A stretch of DNA of 64,000 nucleotides from Streptomyces composti (GTDB lineage: Bacteria > Actinomycetota > Actinomycetes > Streptomycetales > Streptomycetaceae): the NCBI RefSeq assembly GCF_012034205.1, contig NZ_JAATEM010000009.1:1-64000 (forward strand), read 5' to 3'. The notes beneath the pieces were generated by a model. It was not told where the DNA came from and ran no database searches. It was given only the letters and a program-made list of their open reading frames with translations. Every line of letters starts with the position of its first letter. Within the stretch, counting starts at the first letter, position 1. This document shows, piece by piece, positions 51,504 through 62,166 of this stretch. The translations under genes were made by a program, and so were the position numbers.

Positions 51504-51557
51504 CGCGACCGGCCGGTTCAGGTGCGGTCCCTTCGCGACCGGCCGGTTCAGGTGCGG
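51504..51557. repeat. 24-bp exact direct repeat (30-bp period) over the RpiR-type stop codon
   Basis: The same 24 bases (beginning CGCGACCGGCCGGTTCAGG) occur at 51504-51527 and 51534-51557. The second copy contains the stop codon of the regulator gene (51548-51550). The 30-bp period keeps its frame, so the next in-frame stop is in the first copy. Confidence 0.9.
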
Positions 51558-52426
51558 CGGCGCGAGCGGCGGGCGGCGTGGCCGGCGGAGATGTGGGCGG
51601 TGAGGGCGATCGAGGCGGTGGCGCGGTCGTAGGAGAGCTGGGCCACGCGGGCGTAGAGGCAGTCGATGATCAGCAGTACGGAGTGACGGGCGCCGAATCC
51701 GCCGTGCCGGAAGCTCGTCTCGCCGGAGGTGGAGACGAGGTGGATGGACGCGGCCCGGGCGGCGGGCGAGCGGGGGTCGGAGGTGATGGCGACGGTCGTC
51801 GCGCCGCGCTCGGCGGCCAGGCGCAGAGGGCCGAGCACCTCACGGGTGCCGCCCGAGTGGGACAGCGCCACGGCCACGTCGGCGGGTGTGAGCAGGGACG
51901 CCGAGGTCTCCGCGGCGTGCACCTCCGTCCAGCCCCGGGCCGGGCAGCCGATGCCGAAGAGCCGGGCCTCCGCCTCCCGGGCCAGCACTCCGGAGGCGCC
52001 CACGCCGTAGAAGTCGATCCGGCGGGCCTTCGCCAGGGCGTGCGCCGCCCGGTCCAGCGCCTCGCGGTCCAGGCGCTCGACGGTGGCGCGCAGCGCCCGC
52101 AGGTCCGCCTGGGCGATGACCTCGATGACGTGGTCCAGGTCGTCGTCGGGCCCGATGCCGGGCCCCAGGGGCCGGTCCCGGTCCGCGGGCTCCCGGGTGA
52201 GCTGCCCCTGCTCCTTGGCGAGTTCGAGCAGCAGCGCCTGGTAGGAGTCCAGGCCGAGGGCCTGGCAGAAGCGGGTGACGGTGGCCTGGGAGGTGCCGGT
52301 GCGGCGGCCGAGGTCGGCGGCCGAGGTGTGGGCGAGCGCCCCCGGGTCGGCGAGGACGTGCTCGGCGACCTTGCGCAGCGAGGCGGTCAGCCGGGGCAGT
52401 TCGGACTGGATCAGCGCGGTGATCAC
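51548..52426 (-). CDS. MurR/RpiR-family transcriptional regulator
   Basis: A 292-residue regulator: an N-terminal HTH_6 domain (LTASLRKVAEHVLADPGALAHTSAADLGRRTGTSQATVTRFCQALGL) and a C-terminal SIS sugar-phosphate-binding domain (IDFYGVGASGVLAREAEARLFGIG and VALSHSGGTREVL). It should sense a phosphosugar and control the divergent kinase and isomerase genes. I chose GTG 52426: the longer frame to GTG 52570 would leave six bases between it and the kinase start and no room for promoters. That longer frame cannot be excluded. Confidence 0.82.
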   Translation of the reverse strand: MITALIQSELPRLTASLRKVAEHVLADPGALAHTSAADLGRRTGTSQATVTRFCQALGLDSYQALLLELAKEQGQLTREPADRDRPLGPGIGPDDDLDHVIEVIAQADLRALRATVERLDREALDRAAHALAKARRIDFYGVGASGVLAREAEARLFGIGCPARGWTEVHAAETSASLLTPADVAVALSHSGGTREVLGPLRLAAERGATTVAITSDPRSPAARAASIHLVSTSGETSFRHGGFGARHSVLLIIDCLYARVAQLSYDRATASIALTAHISAGHAARRSRRRT

Positions 52427-52575
52427 GGCGGGCTCGCTCGATTCGTCGGGTGGGGTGCGGCAGGACGGCCCGGTGGACTTCGACAGGGGTGGTCGGGTGC
52501 CGGCGGGTGACGCCGGCCGGCGCGCCCTTGCTGTGCCCTCTTGCCAGGCCGCGATTCTATCAACCACCATGCAGT

Positions 52576-53628
52576 GTGCCCGCTGAATCAGCCAAACGAC
52601 CAGAGCAGCCGGAACGGCCCGAGCGGCCCGAGGAAGCGGAACGGTCGGGACGGACCGGGCGGCCGGCCCGGTCCGCGCCGCTGCTGCTCGGTGTCGACGC
52701 CGGGGGAACGCGCACCCGTGCGCAGTGCGCCGACCCGGCGGGCCGGGTGATCGGCACCGGCACCGGCGGTCCCGGGAACGCGCTCGGCGTGCGCCCGGCG
52801 GACCTGGTGCGGCACCTGAGCGAGGCCATCGGCGCGGCCGTGCCGGAGGGACGGCGCTCCCGGGTGACGGCGGTCGCGGGAGGCTTCGCGGGCGGCGGCC
52901 CGGGACGCGGCCGGGACAACGCGACCGCCTGCCTGGCCGAAGCGCTGTCGGTCCTGGGAATCGAGGCCGCCGCCGTGGAGGTGTACGGCGACTGCGAGGT
53001 CGCGTTCGCCTCGGGCCCCGGGGCGCCCGCGGACGGGCTGGTCCTGATCGCCGGGACCGGCTCGACCGCGGCGCGGGTGGCGGGGCGGCGCGCCGTGCGC
53101 CTGGTGGACGGGCACGGCTGGCTGACCGGCGACGAGGGCAGCGGCTTCTGGCTGGGCCGCGAGGCCCTGCGAGCCGCCGTCCGGGCCCTGGACGGGCGCG
53201 GCCCGCGAGGCCCGCTGGTGCAGCGCGTACTGGCGCAGGTGGCGCCGGGACATCCCCTGGACGTCCGGCCCTCCCCCCTCGCGCTCATCCGGCTGCGGGA
53301 CGCCGTCGCCGACTGGACCTACTCCAGACCTCCGGCGGCCCTGGCCGGACTGTGCCCCCTGGTGACCGACGCGGCGGCCGCCGGGGACCCGGCCGCCCGC
53401 TCCCTCCTCGACCGCGCGGCCGGCGAACTCGCCGGGAAGGTGGCCGCGCTGGATCCCCGCCCCGGCGAACTCCTGGTCACCACCGGCGGCCTGCTCGCAC
53501 CGGGCGGCCCGTTGGCGGGCCGGCTGGCCGCATGCCTGGCTCCGGCCGGCCTGCGGATCGAGTCGGTCCCGGACGGCGGTGCCGGGGCCGTGGCACTGGC
53601 CGCCCTCTTGACGCACCGCGAGCACTGA
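52576..53628 (+). CDS. BadF/BadG/BcrA/BcrD-type ATPase, N-acetylglucosamine kinase-like
   Basis: A 350-residue ASKHA-fold sugar kinase. LLLGVDAGGTRTRAQCAD is the PHOSPHATE-1 motif, LVLIAGTGSTAARV is PHOSPHATE-2, and GDEGSGFWLGREALRAAV is the family hallmark near the sugar site. An arginine/glutamate/proline-rich stretch of ~30 residues precedes the first strand, so the true start may be later than GTG 52576. It would phosphorylate an amino sugar such as GlcNAc in the cytoplasm. It is divergent from the RpiR regulator and followed by the SIS isomerase gene. Confidence 0.83.
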   Translation: MPAESAKRPEQPERPERPEEAERSGRTGRPARSAPLLLGVDAGGTRTRAQCADPAGRVIGTGTGGPGNALGVRPADLVRHLSEAIGAAVPEGRRSRVTAVAGGFAGGGPGRGRDNATACLAEALSVLGIEAAAVEVYGDCEVAFASGPGAPADGLVLIAGTGSTAARVAGRRAVRLVDGHGWLTGDEGSGFWLGREALRAAVRALDGRGPRGPLVQRVLAQVAPGHPLDVRPSPLALIRLRDAVADWTYSRPPAALAGLCPLVTDAAAAGDPAARSLLDRAAGELAGKVAALDPRPGELLVTTGGLLAPGGPLAGRLAACLAPAGLRIESVPDGGAGAVALAALLTHREH

Positions 53629-53667
53629 TTCATCGTTTCAGGCTCTGCCCCATTTCATGAATTGGCC

Positions 53668-53699
53668 AACCGATCACGGCATCCGTCAACCGATCACGT
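53668..53699 (+). repeat. 12-bp direct repeat with 20-bp period upstream of the SIS gene
   Basis: CAACCGATCACG occurs at 53668-53679 and 53688-53699. The 20-bp period puts both copies on nearly the same helical face, as for a dimer or tandem operator. It lies 20 bp before the SIS gene start. A TTCATGAA palindrome lies just before it, near 53654-53661. Confidence 0.75.
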
Positions 53700-53719
53700 C
53701 GAACAGCGAGGGTGACCCC

Positions 53720-54484
53720 ATGACCGACCCGCAGATCAGCGCGAGCGTCTTCGCCGACCGGGCGCGTGCCTCGCTGGACGCCGCGATCGAGGCGAACAAG
53801 GCGGCGGTGGCGTCGGCGGCCCGGCTGTTCGCGGACTGCGTGGCGGCGGACGGGGTGATCCACGCCTTCGGCACCGGTCACTCGCAGGCCACCGCACTGG
53901 AGATCTGCGGGCGCGCCGGCGGTCTGATCCCCACCAACCGTATCGGCCTGGCCGACCTGGTGCTCCGCGGCGGCGAGGACCGCGCCGTGCTCGCGGACCC
54001 GCTGCTGGAGCGCAGGCCGGGGCTCGCCGCCCGCCTCTACGAGCTGAGCACCCCGCGCCCCCAGGACCTGTTCGTGATCATCTCGAACTCGGGGGTCAAC
54101 AACTCCGTCGTCGACATGGCGGGGTTGGTGACCGGCAAGGGCCACTGGCTGGTGGCCCTCACCTCCCTGGAACACACCCGCTCGGTGCCCGCGCTGCACG
54201 CCAGCGGGCGCCGGCTCGCCGACCTGGCCGACGTGGTCCTCGACAACGGCGCGCCCGCGGGTGACGCCCTGCTGCCGCTCCCGGACGGAGGCGCCCTGTG
54301 CGGCGTGTCCACCATCGTGTCCACCACGCTGGTGCAGATGGTGGTGGCCGAGAGCGTGGCCCTGCTGATGGCCGAGGGACACGACGTCCCCGTCTACATC
54401 TCCGCCAACCTGCCGGGCGGCTACGAACGCAACGCCGCCCTGGAGGCCCGCTACGAGGGCCGGCTCCACCGGGGTGGCTTCTGA
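53720..54484 (+). CDS. SIS-domain sugar isomerase (UPF0309-like)
   Basis: A 254-residue protein with one SIS domain. VIHAFGTGHSQATALEICGRAGGL and FVIISNSGVNNSVVDMAGLV bind the phosphosugar, and VVLDNGAPAGDALLPLPDG closes the domain. It probably isomerises or cleaves an amino-sugar phosphate made by the upstream kinase. It lacks the MurQ etherase features that I would expect for N-acetylmuramate-6-phosphate. The start is ATG 53720 behind GAGGGTGA. It stands 91 bp after the kinase gene, with possible operator repeats between. Confidence 0.85.
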   Translation: MTDPQISASVFADRARASLDAAIEANKAAVASAARLFADCVAADGVIHAFGTGHSQATALEICGRAGGLIPTNRIGLADLVLRGGEDRAVLADPLLERRPGLAARLYELSTPRPQDLFVIISNSGVNNSVVDMAGLVTGKGHWLVALTSLEHTRSVPALHASGRRLADLADVVLDNGAPAGDALLPLPDGGALCGVSTIVSTTLVQMVVAESVALLMAEGHDVPVYISANLPGGYERNAALEARYEGRLHRGGF

Positions 54485-54511
54485 CGGACGGAGACTGGTC
54501 CGCTGACGGAC
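54481..54511. repeat. 9-bp repeat over and after the SIS stop codon
   Basis: CTGACGGAC occurs at 54481-54489, where its TGA is the stop (54482-54484), and again at 54503-54511. The period is 22 bp and the intervening bases are also partly alike. Confidence 0.7.
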
Positions 54512-54539
54512 CTGGACCCGCCCGCAGCCGGGACGACCT

Positions 54540-54560
54540 GAGCGCCTCCTAGAGCGCCTC
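54540..54560. repeat. 9-bp repeat flanking the pseudokinase stop codon
   Basis: GAGCGCCTC at 54540-54548 and 54552-54560 flanks CTA (54549-54551), the stop of the leftward gene. The 12-bp period would extend the reading frame by the same residues (E-A-L) after the stop. Confidence 0.8.
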
Positions 54561-55580
54561 GTCCTCCTTGCGGAGGTCGGTGACGCGTTCCAGGAGGATG
54601 GGCTCCCAGGCGCGGTGCAGGCGGGTGCGCAGCAGGGGCAGGGGGGTGGGGTCGCTGCCGGTGACGCCCCCGGCGAGGTGCAGGACGGCGTCGCAGCGGG
54701 CCAGCCAGAGGCCGCGCAGGCAGGGGCGGGCGCCATAGCCGGCGAGCGTGGCCGCGCGTACGGCGGCGGGGGCGCCCACGGCGCGGGCGAGGCCCGCGAT
54801 GTCCTCGGCCGGGTCGCCGAGCACGGCCGCGCCCCAGCCGAGCACACCGCGCACCCGGCCGTCGGCGCTGACCACGAGATGGTCGTCGGCCAGAGCGTGG
54901 TGGACGAGGACCACCCCGCCGGGCTGGGGGGCGAGCTGGGCGGCGGCGGGCGGGGTGAGCTGGTCGAGGCGGGCGGAGTCGAACTCGTCGGCCTCGTCGA
55001 GCCGTCCGGCGGCCTGGACGGCGGCGCGGCGCAGCACCTCGAGGGAGCGCGGTGCGATCCGCGGCACGCCGAGGGCGTCGGCCTGCCGCAGCGGTACCTC
55101 CCGCAGGCCGGAGAGGAGTCCGGCCAGATCGGTCTCGCCGACGGCGGAGACGTCGTGCTCCTCGCCGGAGCCGCCGGGCACCCTGGTGTCCAGGGTGCAG
55201 ACCAGCTGCGGGGCCCACTCGCCGTGCGCCACGCTCACCGGCAACGCGATCTTGACGTGGGGGCGCACCAGGTCCCGCAGCCGCATCTCGCGGCGCAGCC
55301 GGACGGCGGCCTCCCGGTCGGGGGCGAGGCGCAGCACATGACGGTTGCCGACCCACCAGGTGGTGGCCTCCGCGCCGCCGCCGGCGGGCCGCACCTCGGG
55401 GTCCTCGGGGAGGGCGGCGCCGCGGGGGCCGCCCCGGCGGGTCCGGGCCGCCCGGCTGTCCTGCAGCAGGGTGCGGACCAGCTCTCTGACGGTGTCCGCG
55501 GTGGGTGTCGGTGCCTGGGTCATCGATCGCGCCGTTGTCGTTCCGGGAGTCGGGAGGTGCTCGGACGGGGTCGTGGTCAT
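54549..55580 (-). CDS. Degenerate APH-fold protein (probable pseudokinase)
   Basis: A 343-residue protein with the aminoglycoside-phosphotransferase fold but damaged catalysis. The usual HGDLxxxN loop reads VLVHHALADDHLVV, so the catalytic Asp is missing. The usual DWxDA metal motif reads GVLGWGAAVLGDPAEDIAGL, so that Asp is missing too. Surrounding residues are otherwise well kept, suggesting a selected non-catalytic role rather than decay. It starts at ATG 55580, two bases after the aminopeptidase stop codon, so it is coupled to it. It may bind a nucleotide or a small molecule, or act as a partner protein. Function is unknown. Confidence 0.8.
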   Translation of the reverse strand: MTTTPSEHLPTPGTTTARSMTQAPTPTADTVRELVRTLLQDSRAARTRRGGPRGAALPEDPEVRPAGGGAEATTWWVGNRHVLRLAPDREAAVRLRREMRLRDLVRPHVKIALPVSVAHGEWAPQLVCTLDTRVPGGSGEEHDVSAVGETDLAGLLSGLREVPLRQADALGVPRIAPRSLEVLRRAAVQAAGRLDEADEFDSARLDQLTPPAAAQLAPQPGGVVLVHHALADDHLVVSADGRVRGVLGWGAAVLGDPAEDIAGLARAVGAPAAVRAATLAGYGARPCLRGLWLARCDAVLHLAGGVTGSDPTPLPLLRTRLHRAWEPILLERVTDLRKEDEAL

Positions 55581-55584
55581 CGCC

Positions 55585-56712
55585 CTACTCCACTATGACC
55601 ATCTCGTGGGTGGTGTCGTTCAGGCGACGGCCGCCGTCCTCGGTCACCGTCACGATGTCCTCGATGCGGACACCGAACCGGCCGGGCAGGTAGATGCCGG
55701 GTTCCACGGAGAAGCACATGCCGGGCACGAGGGGCTGCTCCTCGCCTTCGATCATGTACGGCGGCTCGTGGGTGGTGACGCCGATGCCGTGTCCGGTGCG
55801 GTGGATGAAGTACTCGCCGTACCCGGCGTCGGCGATCACGGCGCGGGCGGCGCGGTCGACGTCCTGGCAGGCGGCGCCGGGCCGCACCGCTCGGAAGCCC
55901 GCCTCCTGCGCCTCGCGCACGATGTCGTGCACCCGGCGTTCCTCCACGGTGGGTTCGCCGACGTGCACGGTGCGGGAGGTGTCGGAGCCGTAGCCCTCCT
56001 TCAGGCCGCCGAAGTCCAGGACGACCATGTCGCCCTGCTCGATGACCCGGTCGCCGATCTCGTGGTGCGGGTTGGCACCGTTGGGGCCGGAGGCGACGAT
56101 CGTGAAGTCGACCTGGGAGTGCCCGAACCGGCGCAGCAGTGCGGCGAGGTCGGCGGCGACGTCCGCCTCCCGGCGGCCCGAGAAGCGCACACCGCGGATC
56201 TCCTCGAACGCCGCGTCGGCGGCGGCACCGGCCGCGGACAGCAGTTCGAGCTCGGCGGCGTCCTTGACGGCGCGCAGCATCGGCAGGGCCTGGGTGAGAC
56301 AGGCGTAGGAGGTGTCCGGCAGGGCGGACTGCAGCCCCAGCAGATGCATGGCCCAGGCGTTGTCGCTGATGCCGTAGCGGCCGTGGGCGTCGAGCAGGGC
56401 GGCGGTGACGGCGTAGGGGTCCTTGCCGTCGGTCCAGTCGCGCAGGGTCAGGGCCGGTGCGGCGGGTGCGCGGGCGGCGTCCGGCGCCTCCAGGGTGGGG
56501 ACGACCAGGACGGGGTCCTGCCCGGGGGCCAGGACCAGCAGGGTCAGCCGCTCGGTCTCGGCGGTGGGGGCGTAACCGGTGAGCCACACCAGGTCGGGAC
56601 CCGGGGTGACGAGCAGTCCGGCCAGTCCCGCGTCGGCGGCCGCCCGCGCGGCGCGCTCCATGCGGGCCGTGTAGTCGTCGGCGGTGAAGGGCGCGGGTGC
56701 GGTGCCGGTCAT
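55585..56712 (-). CDS. Aminopeptidase P / Xaa-Pro dipeptidase family protein (M24B)
   Basis: A 375-residue metallopeptidase with a creatinase N-domain (LVTPGPDLVWLTGYAPTAETERL) and a pita-bread catalytic domain. The metal ligands are in VVLDFGGLKEGYGSDTSRT (two Asp), HRTGHGIGVTTHE (His), FSVEPGIY (Glu) and GVRIEDIV (Glu). All are present, so it should cleave peptides with proline at the second position. The start is ATG 56712 behind GGGAGG. It is co-transcribed with the pseudokinase gene downstream. Confidence 0.9.
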   Translation of the reverse strand: MTGTAPAPFTADDYTARMERAARAAADAGLAGLLVTPGPDLVWLTGYAPTAETERLTLLVLAPGQDPVLVVPTLEAPDAARAPAAPALTLRDWTDGKDPYAVTAALLDAHGRYGISDNAWAMHLLGLQSALPDTSYACLTQALPMLRAVKDAAELELLSAAGAAADAAFEEIRGVRFSGRREADVAADLAALLRRFGHSQVDFTIVASGPNGANPHHEIGDRVIEQGDMVVLDFGGLKEGYGSDTSRTVHVGEPTVEERRVHDIVREAQEAGFRAVRPGAACQDVDRAARAVIADAGYGEYFIHRTGHGIGVTTHEPPYMIEGEEQPLVPGMCFSVEPGIYLPGRFGVRIEDIVTVTEDGGRRLNDTTHEMVIVE

Positions 56713-57093
56713 CCGGGGCCTCCCAGGGCGACAGAGGGCTACGGGCAGCATCCTGCCCGGCGGGCGGGGGCGACGCGACCCGGTTCGACGGGTTGGCCGG
56801 GTTCTCCACCTCTCGGATCGACGGTTGGATCATCCAGAACCATTATCCCGGCCCGGGCAGGCGCACAGCCGCGCTCGTGTGCGCACGCATCAGCGATCTG
56901 CGTCTGGGCGGAAGCGCCGCGCGAGCGAGCGGGCGCGGCAGGTGCGCGACCGGCTGCGGGAACCGGTTGTGGGAACCGGTTGTGGGAGCTGCCGCAGCAG
57001 CCGGACGGCCGGAGATCGCCCGGCCGGTCACCGGGTTGACCACCGGGTCGATCACCGGCCGCGCCCGCACCCCGGCCGCCCCGGTGGGCACGG
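56713..57093. other. Gap between the PDZ gene and aminopeptidase gene
   Basis: 381 bp with no supportable ORF. It must hold the aminopeptidase promoter (reading leftwards) and the 3' end signals of the PDZ gene. It contains the AACCGGTT tandem repeat noted separately and a GC-rich stretch (57000-57090) of nested CCGGTCACCGGG-like inverted repeats that could be a terminator. Confidence 0.45.
56958..56983. repeat. Two tandem 13-bp units containing AACCGGTT
   Basis: GGGAACCGGTTGT is repeated exactly at 56958-56970 and 56971-56983. Each unit holds the palindrome AACCGGTT. CTGCGG before and CCGCAG after the pair could form a stem around it. Confidence 0.85.
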
Positions 57094-57729
57094 TCAGGTG
57101 ACCACGGCGGGCACGACGGTCAGCTGCTGATAGCCGCCGCTGCGGTGGCGCACCGTCAGCTTCACCTCCTTTCCGGGCCGGGCCCGGGCGACGGCGCGGG
57201 CCAGGTCGGCCGCGGTGTCGATCCGGGTCCTGCCGAAGACGAGCAGCACATCGCCGCGCACCAGGCCGGCCGAGAACCCCGGCCCCGGGACGTGCACCCC
57301 TACGACCAGGGCGCCCGGTCTGCGGTCGTCCGCGACCTCGATGCCCAGCCGGGCGCGGACGGGCAGGGCGACCGGCGCCGGGGTGGGAGATGTGGTGGAG
57401 GCCCGGGTCGGTTCGGGAGCGGCGGGTGGGCCGCCGCCCTGCTGCGACTGGTGCAGGCCGGGCAGCCGGCCCGTGCCGGCCAGGGTGGCGCCCATGGCGC
57501 CGAGTCCCACCCCGGAGAGCACCAGCACCGTGCCGATCAGCAGGCCGAGCAGGGTGGACACGAGGCGCCGGCCGCGCCTCCGCGCGGCGTGCTCCCGCCG
57601 CTGCGGGGGCCGGGCGGGGCGAGGTTCGCCGCCTTTCCCGGCCCGCCACCTGCCTCCTCTCGCGCACTGCTTCCAGGTGCCTCCCGCACCGCCGGGCAGC
57701 GGCTTGGGGCGCAGGGCCGCCTGCTCCAT
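57094..57729 (-). CDS. Membrane-anchored PDZ-domain protein
   Basis: A 211-residue protein. A basic cytoplasmic start (~55 residues) leads to one membrane segment (LVSTLLGLLIGTVLVLSGVGLG), a proline/threonine-rich linker and a C-terminal PDZ domain outside the cell (RLGIEVADDRRPGALVVGVHVPGPGFSAGLVRGDVLLVFGRTRI). It resembles the PDZ tail of a DegP/HtrA protease with no protease domain, so it may recruit partners at the membrane. It reads in the same direction as the aminopeptidase gene but is separated by a 381-bp gap. Confidence 0.83.
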   Translation of the reverse strand: MEQAALRPKPLPGGAGGTWKQCARGGRWRAGKGGEPRPARPPQRREHAARRRGRRLVSTLLGLLIGTVLVLSGVGLGAMGATLAGTGRLPGLHQSQQGGGPPAAPEPTRASTTSPTPAPVALPVRARLGIEVADDRRPGALVVGVHVPGPGFSAGLVRGDVLLVFGRTRIDTAADLARAVARARPGKEVKLTVRHRSGGYQQLTVVPAVVT

Positions 57730-57859
57730 GGATCACCTCCCTTGATCTGCTGCCCGGCGGACCGGACGGCGACGGGCCACGAACGAGTGAGTGGTGCGCA
57801 TGAGTGGTGAGGTCGAGCTGCCGAGAGGGTGAGGGACGCCGCTCGGATGCTCCGGACGC

Positions 57860-60055
<2,196 letters not shown>

Positions 60056-60140
60056 CTACCCGTGGGTCCGCGGCCGCATCCTCGGGCCCGGACGTGATCA
60101 CACCATCGCGTGAACCAGTGGTGAAACGGGAGTTCAGGCC

Positions 60141-61322
60141 TTATGTCCGGACCTGGATCAGGGCGTGGGTGCCGGCGGTGCGCCAGCGGCCGTCGGGCTC
60201 GGCCTTGTCCAGCGCCGCCACGGTGTCCGCGCTCAGGCCGGTGACCACGTCGGACTTGAGCGTGCGCAGCGCCGCGACCGGGCCCGGGAACCAGTCGGTG
60301 ACCTCGGCGAACGGAGTGGTCGGCGGCCAGAGCCGGTCGCCCACCAGGCGGCGGTAGTTGAGGTCGCCCTTGACCACGGTGACGGTGGCCGAGGCGAACT
60401 CGGCGCGCAGGTCGTCGGGCATCTCGGCGTAGGGCAGCGGGGCGCAGGAGAACGGGTGCGCGCGCAGCTCCAGCCGGCCGTCGCCGAGCGCGGACCACAG
60501 CCGGCGCCCGGAGTCGGCGGCCGCTCCCCGGGCCCGGACGAGCCGGCGCAGCGCGTCGATCACATCGGTGCCGGTGGCGTCGGAGACGTAGTAGGGGTAC
60601 GGCTTGACGTGCAGCACGGCCCGCGCGACCAGGCCATGGACCAGCAGATGGTCCAGGAGCAGCAGATCGGGGACGAGTTCGCCGCCCGCGTTGTCGGCGA
60701 TCAGGCAGAGCGTGCCGGTGCCGGAGGTGCCGAGCAGCGACCAGAGCCGCTCGCCGTCGTCGGCGAGAAGGCCGGGCACGGCGTCGGTCTCCCGGGTGCT
60801 CTCGGCGGAGAGCCGGAAGCCGAGGTCGGCACGGTTGCCCCAGAGGGAGCCGTGCAGCAGGGCGCGGGCCTGTTCGTCCGCGGGCCGGCCGGTGAGCTCG
60901 TCGAGCGCGGCCAGTTCCTCGTCGGTGGCGGGCGAGTCGAGTTCGGCGAGTTTGGCGGGGCGGAAGGGGTCGATGCCCTGCCAGGGGCCGGGGACGAAGT
61001 AGCCGACGGCCTCCAGCAACTGGCGGTAGAACCAGCTCTCGGACCACAGCCAGGGCACCTCGTACCAGGACCGGCCGGCGTACGCCGTCATCCCCCACTC
61101 CTCCCAGCGCGCCCGGTCGTGGGCGTCCGCGGGAAGGGGTTCGACCCGCCCCTCGGTGCAGTTGGCGAGGAGCGCGTCGAGCGCCTGCTGCTGGCGGGGC
61201 TCGTACGGGAAGGCCTCGCGCACCTGCCGGATGATCGCGGGGTGCCGCTCGGACAGCACACCGTGCGGGAACGAGCCGGGTTCGGCGCCGAGGATCACGG
61301 GGGCGGCGGGGGTGTCGGGCAT
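60141..61322 (-). CDS. ARMT1-type damage-control phosphatase (DUF89)
   Basis: A 393-residue phosphatase of the DUF89/ARMT1 family. The metal and substrate motifs are LCLIADNAGGELVPDLLLLDHLL (DNxGxE) and VTVVKGDLNYRRLVGD. In other organisms members remove damaged sugar phosphates; the substrate here is unknown. I chose ATG 61322; GTG 61331 three codons upstream is equally open. The gene ends 94 bp before geosmin synthase, in the same direction, and may be co-transcribed with it. Confidence 0.88.
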   Translation of the reverse strand: MPDTPAAPVILGAEPGSFPHGVLSERHPAIIRQVREAFPYEPRQQQALDALLANCTEGRVEPLPADAHDRARWEEWGMTAYAGRSWYEVPWLWSESWFYRQLLEAVGYFVPGPWQGIDPFRPAKLAELDSPATDEELAALDELTGRPADEQARALLHGSLWGNRADLGFRLSAESTRETDAVPGLLADDGERLWSLLGTSGTGTLCLIADNAGGELVPDLLLLDHLLVHGLVARAVLHVKPYPYYVSDATGTDVIDALRRLVRARGAAADSGRRLWSALGDGRLELRAHPFSCAPLPYAEMPDDLRAEFASATVTVVKGDLNYRRLVGDRLWPPTTPFAEVTDWFPGPVAALRTLKSDVVTGLSADTVAALDKAEPDGRWRTAGTHALIQVRT

Positions 61323-61443
61323 GCCGCTCACGGTAACGCGTGTGCGCGGCGGGGCGCGGCACGTCGCACCGGTACCGTCCCCCTCACACCGGTGCCATCA
61401 CGTCACGCACGTCACTCATGTCGCCCAGGGGACGACGCGGCCT

Positions 61444-61530
61444 CGCGTTCCGGACGGGTCACCGGCAGTCCTTCGTGTTCCGGACGGGTCACCGGAAGCT
61501 CTTCGCGTGCCGGACGGGTCACACGGGCGC
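61444..61530. repeat. Three tandem 30-bp repeats spanning the TetR stop codon
   Basis: Units anchored by CCGGACGGGTCAC at 61450, 61480 and 61510. The TetR stop codon (61519-61521) lies in the third unit, and the same TGA recurs in frame in the other two. A partial fourth unit may begin near 61536. Confidence 0.9.
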
Positions 61531-62166
61531 GACTTCGCGTTCCAGGCGGGCGGCCAGGCTGAGGTAGCGGGCGCGGCGGGTCACCGGGACCAGGCCGCGT
61601 ATCAGCAGATGCCACATCTCCGCCGTGCGGCGCGGCTGCCGGGCGACCGGTTCGCGGGAGCGGCCCACGACACGGGTGCCGACGAAGAAGCAGACCAGGG
61701 AGTGGGCGACGACGTCGACATCGACGTCCGGGTGGATGTCGGCCTCCTTGACCGCGCCGACGAGCCGGGCGGTGACGATGTCCAGCCACTCGGTGAACGG
61801 ATGGGTCAGCGGCGGGCGGGGCCGGGTGCCGCCGGTGGCCAGACGCAGGCCGGCCCGCAGCACGGGGTCCTCGGCGGAGAGGCGGGCTATGCCGAAGGTG
61901 AGGCGCATCAGCGCCTCCAGCGAGGTGTGACCGCGGATCTCGGTGTCCCGGGCCAGTCGGCGGCAGGTGGCGGACTGCAGTTCCAGGATGGCGTGGGCCA
62001 GGTCCTCCTTGGCCGCGAAGTGGAAGTAGAGCGCCCCCTTGGTGACCCGGGCGTGTTCGACGATGTCGCTGAGACTGGTCGATTCATAGCCCTGCCGGTC
62101 GAACAGGTCGGCGGCGGCTCTGATGATCGTCGCGCGGGTCTGCTCGGCGCGTACCTGCCTCGCCAT
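61519..62166 (-). CDS. ScbR/ArpA-like TetR-family regulator (γ-butyrolactone receptor type)
   Basis: A 215-residue TetR protein. The N-terminus MARQVRAEQTRATIIRAAAD and the HTH LSDIVEHARVTKGALYFHFAAKEDLAHAILE are those of the autoregulator receptors ScbR and ArpA. The ligand domain has LRAGLRLATGG and the conserved Trp in AEMWHLLIRGLVP. Family members repress antibiotic and signalling genes until a γ-butyrolactone binds. No afsA/scbA-type synthase gene is in the window, so it could be an orphan pseudo-receptor. The start is ATG 62166 behind AGGAG. The stop codon is inside a 30-bp tandem repeat. Confidence 0.88.
   Translation of the reverse strand: MARQVRAEQTRATIIRAAADLFDRQGYESTSLSDIVEHARVTKGALYFHFAAKEDLAHAILELQSATCRRLARDTEIRGHTSLEALMRLTFGIARLSAEDPVLRAGLRLATGGTRPRPPLTHPFTEWLDIVTARLVGAVKEADIHPDVDVDVVAHSLVCFFVGTRVVGRSREPVARQPRRTAEMWHLLIRGLVPVTRRARYLSLAARLEREVAPV

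Noticed and set aside
51548..52570. Longer RpiR protein starting at GTG 52570
   Set aside because: It would leave 5 bp to the divergent kinase start and place a TAGAAT -10-like element inside the gene. GTG 52426 is preferred, though not proven.
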